A DNA stretch of 64,000 bases, taken from Marisa cornuarietis. Lineage: Eukaryota; Mollusca; Gastropoda; Architaenioglossa; Ampullariidae. Shown here in pieces: positions 25,701 to 31,700 of this stretch; within the stretch, counting starts at the first letter, position 1, and the number at the start of each line of letters is the position of its first letter. The position numbers were made by a program, and so were the translations under genes. Location: positions 124,001-188,000 of the forward strand of contig SMMW01000188.1 in assembly GCA_004794655.1 (NCBI GenBank). The letters are read 5' to 3'. Below the pieces are notes generated by a model. That model was not told the DNA's origin. It did not search any database and worked only from the letters and a program-made list of their open reading frames with translations.

Positions 25701-28700
25701 AGAATTTAAGCAATGGCTGTTATGGATGCTTTTGGACGTTTTGCCTGTTAAGACTATCGGCCGCTGCGCCCAGTAAAGGGTTAACTCAATAACATTGCTG
25801 ACCTGTGCTAGGTTGAATAAGTAATTTTTTGATTCGATGTTTCCACTTATTTCAAAAGATGAACAGTTTTTTTTTTATATCCTTGAATAGATGTTTCCAT
25901 ACATTTCAGAAGATGAACAGATAATTTTTTTATCTTTAGAAAAAAAGATACACTCATTCTGCCCAGCTGTCATCAGCACAACATCCCTAGCAATAGTCAA
26001 ATCAACCTTCTTGTCTCATTTACATACCGCATCTCGCTTTTTTGTCAGCTCAGCAATCTTTTTGTCCAGCTTTGCCACCTCCTCTGTAATCTGTGCAAAG
26101 ATGTGTTCAAAAACAACAGTGTGTGACACAGTCTCTCTTGTTCAATACATGTGCAAGATATAAATGTATGATGTTGTGATTAAATTAAATGGCATATCAT
26201 AGATACTGAAAGTCTTTAAAAGATATGTTTAAAAACATAAGTGTGAGAAAAATTTGTTGTCATGTTTAACACACTAGCCAGATGTACATACTATAAATAT
26301 ACACAGCAATGAAGATACAATACACAAATATAATTTACAATGTTTCTAAACTGAATGATTTGCATGCAATGTACAAAGAAACTGATTTTTCTACTATGCA
26401 ATCAACTAAGATATAAGTAGACTAAAGCTGCAAATTTTCATGGAAAAAAACGCTTCAAAATGAATTACTAGTACCAGGGCCACCAAGATAGGGGTTTGGT
26501 AAAAGGCAATATGTGGAAATCAGGGAAAATTTGTGCTCCTTATAAAAATGGTTTTTCCCACTTTTTTATTATCTTCGTAAGGATTGAAGTCTTTACGTTC
26601 ACTTAATAAGAAATAATATTAAATCTTTTTTTTTTTTTGGTGAGAAGACTTGATAATGAATCTGGTAAATTTAAACACGTACTGAGAAAAACAAATTCAT
26701 AAAAATACCATTTTTGGTAGTAAAATTTCTTTCTTGGAGTATTTACCAGATAACATGACTATATGCAGATCACCCTCTAGCTGCCTCAAATCCAGTTGTC
26801 CAGTCCCATTCAGGTCCAATGACCATGGAACAGTAGGGACACAAATTCAGCTTACCCCACTCATCCCCATCTGCCACGCCAGTGAGTACTTCTCTCCAGT
26901 TTTTCACCTGGACTGAGTGAAAACCCACTGCAAGAAGGCAGGAGGGAGCTAGCTGTCATGTCATCTGGTAAGTACTTGAAGAAAGAAATGTTACTACCAA
27001 AAATGGTATTTCTTCTTCGTACTGTACCAGATGACGTGACTATGTGGAGGCTAACAGGTGAAGGGAGTGGCAGTTCACCCGGACAGCAAGCCTAGTGATA
27101 CACCAGGTGAAACACAAGTGAAATACCCCAAATCTAAGTGGACTGTAGGCTTGGAGGTTGCCTTGTCTGAGCTACTGTGAGGCTGCCTTCGACCCGGCCA
27201 AACAGGCTGCCGTGCCTGTCACATGCTGTGCTGCTGAGACATAGCCGACTGCATCCAAGAAGTCAGAATAGGCTACAAGGTCCTGCAGACAGAACCTGGC
27301 AAATGTCGAGCTGGAATGCCAGCCTATTGCCTGAATAATATCTTTCAGGGCTACATTGCACGAAAGGGTAGAAGTGGCAACAGATTGAACCTCATGCGCT
27401 CGGACACAAACTAAAGAAACTGCTGTCGAAGACAGGGCTACATAAGCTGCCTTAATCCAGGCCGTGAAAGATACAGAAGAAATGTCTGTTTCCTTCTCAC
27501 ACTGGTAAGAACAGATGTGAGCGTCCCTTCCTGCACGAGGTCGACCTCTTGAGGTAAATCCAGAGTGCATTCACCGGATCCTGGAGCCTAACCAGATCCC
27601 TAGGGCACGACCTTGGAAGTGGGAGCAGCGGATTGGCTTTCACCGCTGAATTTGTGTCCCTACCGTTCTGTGCTCATTGGACCTAAACGGGACTGGACAG
27701 CTGGATTTGAGGTAGCTAGAGGGCGATCTGCATATGGTCATGTCATCTAAGTTAGAACATTTGTTTCTTTCTCTTCACACTTCTCCTACCTGACCATTCT
27801 CTACCCTCTCCCCCCAAAGAAAAGCAGTTTGTGAACAGTTATGTTGGCAATGGGAAAGTAAACTCAAAGCCATATGAAGGTAAGTGATGAAGCCAACACA
27901 ACTTTTATTCCTCACAAAAAGCTATTTCTGAACAGTTCTGATGTCAAGACTTTATATGCAAAAGTACACTTAAAGTCACATGATGGAAAGCAAATAAAAA
28001 ACAACAAAAAATATATTTCCCATTCTACCCTCACTTTTTTTCTTTTTTAATAGTAGAAATCAGGTTTCGAGAAGCTTTGCAAAAGCACAATATGATCTAA
28101 CGTTCACCCATGTATTCACTTCTGTTCTGTTATTGAGACAGCGCCTGCTTTTTGAAACCAGCATAGATTATGAAAAATATTTTATCAGCTTATAAGTTGA
28201 AATCATAACTCATATGCTCCTCAGGTCAACCCAGACTTACCTCTTCTATTCTTTCATGCATTCTTTTCATCAGTTCTTGCATCTCCAGTAGTTCCTCGGC
28301 TGACTTTTTTTTCTTTTCCTATAAAAAGGTTCCCTGTTTTTGTAATCTTAATGTCTTCCATACAAGAGTTAAAAAAATGTTTAGATATACATGTATCATT
28401 GATTGTGCTTAGTGGTAATAAACCATTTGAAACAGAATTTTTTCCACTTTCACTTAAAATGCTTTAAAATCTGTCAATTTACAAGGTAGGACTGATTAAA
28501 TTCAATTTAGAAATGCATTTCCTCATTAAATTTGTTGGCTTCTGCCAAATGAATTTCCTAAGATGTACAAGAAATGTGACACCACCAAATAGCATATCGA
28601 AGGCATATGGAAACCTTTGGAAACAAAGTGGTACAAAAGGATTTTGTCATCAATACCTCAGCGCAGACAAATTGGTAGGCCACATACAGCTTGCTAAGAT

Positions 28701-31700
28701 GTTCCAGTTCTCTTAGAATCTTTTGATACTCCAGGTACGAAGATCTCTCATCACGCAGTTTATTTAATGTTGGGGTGATGTCTTCCTTTAGGACCTGCCA
28801 GAACACACAGGACAGGTTAATAACACACCCTCCAAACCCTCCTTGAAAAATAGAGAGAAAAGTGTATGTGTATTTTCATGCTTTACACAAAGTCAGACGG
28901 TACAGCCATATCCTGGCGAGGTGATCTAGCCTCTAAGACCCACTTAGATATCCCAGGTCTGCTATGTCTAGCAGATGACAGATCACAACGGAGAATTCTG
29001 TTGGTTGCTTCACCTCCCTGTTCCACCCTCTGACAGTGTAGATTAACTCATTCTGGGCGGCTGGCTTTGATTCGCTACGGACTTTTCACTTGACCACAAT
29101 TGACCATTTAACCAGTAGTGTTTAAATATTTATAACTATTAATCTACAGTAAAGACAACCATTGATGACACCCCATTTTTCAAAAGTCTTTTTTTTTAAA
29201 AACATTTACATGGTGTGATTTTTAAGAAATATAATTTTTGTTTTCTTGTACGAAATTCAAATGAAAGATGATAACTGCAGGAATAGGATACCCCATGTTT
29301 GGGAAGTAGGTCAAAGTAGAAGAAATTAAAAAAAAATAATTATCCATGTTGAATTGAGAAACCACAACCAACTCAAACATGGCACTTGATCAACTCAATC
29401 TTTGCCTACTTTCAAGCATAAAATATGTGATTTGTTGACTTTTTCAGCTTTTAATAATTCCTAAATGTACCAACAGTTTCTTCCGTTAAATAGTCATTTA
29501 TTTATGCTCGGTGTGAAGTGTTTTTTGGACGCTATCCTGCTGGCAAAAAATACTGCCCATGGCTGGGCGGTAAGATAAGAATGAGTTAAGGCAGAGGTTT
29601 TCAAACTGTGCTAGGCATACCACTACTGGTACACGAAGGTATGATGGGTGGTACGTGAGCACCATGCGCCAACATAAAAGAATCTGCATATATTTTACAG
29701 GGGCTGTATGTTCGTTGTCATCGCTGTGGATGGAGCCTTGCATATAGCCATATGTCGCAACCCAGAGGCAGGAATGTCTTGGCGTCAGGATATTAAGTGA
29801 TTAAGCGGGCCCCAAGAATATTGGGAACCAGACCTTTGTAATCCTGATTGACAGCACTCTGCATATTTACTCCGTTTACCCATGGGTAGGTACGTGGGGT
29901 CTGTGGGTGTTGTGATCGCCGGGTAACCAACAATTAAAAGTTTGTCAGATGCCGACACAAGTCTACATATTTATACACATAAAAAGATGGATAATATACA
30001 TGTTTAATGACAGATATTTATATCATGATATATTAAAAATTAACTAACTACTGACTAAATCATATACTAAATACCGGCGAACCTAAGACTAAGTCCTAGA
30101 CTAGTATATATATTCGCATGGGGTAGGGTTGGGAGCTGGTGCTCGGTCAATTTGAATTTTCGAAAGTGGTACTCGTCTGGGAAAGTTTGAAAACTTCTCA
30201 GTTAAGGGACTAAACTAATTTTAAAAATTCAACACTGCACTTTAAACTATAAGCGAAGGGAAAATAAAAATGTTCTATTGCTTTTAGTAATCACGTCTTA
30301 GGGTTAGGGATAGAATAAAGCACAATTTATAAAGCAATCTTTAGATACCTGCTTCAAATACTTACAGTATCAATTTCACGCAGTTTCGCATCCTTTTTTT
30401 CAATTATTTTCTGAGCAGCTTCTCGTTTTGTTTCATACAACCGTGTACCTGCTGCTTCCTCAATCATGGACAGAATCTGTGTGCAATAAATAAAGGACAT
30501 AAAACATCTTATGAGATGATTCAACATGAACCTATGGCTCTGCGTTGGGAAACATTTGATCCTTTGCAGTCTTGTATTTTATATGTTTTTGAGTACAAAC
30601 AGAATATTATTAAGTTGGTTTATGTAAAATGCTTTTTTCTATGTAAACAGTGACCAGAGAAGAACTTGTGCCTAAATTCTACTGAGCTTTACTGTTTTCA
30701 AGCTCTGACTGCAATATCTGCTAATCTGCATCAAAATACATTTAAGAGCTCTTTATGTTATTTTTTAGTTTTAGAAGCTGAAGTAGCAAAAAAGATTCAG
30801 TTTTGAAAGTAAAGCCAAAGAACAAAATTTATATAGATTGAGCATCTCAGAACAAATAAGTATTAACACTCAGTTACAGGCAAAATTAATAACTGACTGG
30901 CAATGAAAATAGCAAGAAAAGAAAAATAAACCTCAGGTGGCTTCATGTTGAGGACTTTAGTAATACGGCCTTGCATGATCAGGAAGTGTGGATTGTTAAC
31001 ATTCAGCTGCACTGAGCGGAAAAGATCCTGCACACGGTTGTTGTTGGCATTGCTTCCATTAATCAGGTATTTGTTTCGCCCACCTATGACCACCTGCTCA
31101 GAATAAACAGACAACAAGTCATATTCATTACAAGTTACAAAATTCTTGTTACATTAATGGTTGTATTCATGAGAAAGCCACTACCACAATATCTGTTTAA
31201 CAGTTCAATATCCTTGTTACATTAATGGTTGTATTCAAGAGAGAGCCACTACCACATATTACAATATCTATTTAACAATTCAGTAGCCTGAATGCAATGG
31301 GTGATCGTCTGTGTATGTAAGCATGCAAATATTGATGAAAGCATCATGAGCAGGTATGTCAGTGATGAAACTGTCTAAAGTGAGTCTATCAAGAGTAGAA
31401 ATGTCACATGTACCTTTAGTTCATGTCAGTGATGAAAATGTCAAAGTGAGTCTATCAAGAGTAGAAATGTTACTAACAGCATGTATCTCTAGGTCATGTC
31501 AGGAGCAGAGCATTCAGTGATGGAAGGGTCAGTGGAGGATGCATCAGAGACTTTCCTGTATCAGTTGACATAAGTAACTATCATTAACTATAATTCTAAT
31601 TTTCTCATATTTTGACTAAGTTAATCAAGTTTGGTAGATGAACAATAGTGCAGTCACAAAAAATCTGGTTAGTCCTCTTTTTATGGTTTCTAATAGTTTT

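Noticed and set aside
26707..27008. The 55-bp inverted pair as an independent MITE
   Set aside because: No target duplication could be found, and its inner motif recurs at the other inverted arm of the DIRS-like region, so it more likely belongs to that element.
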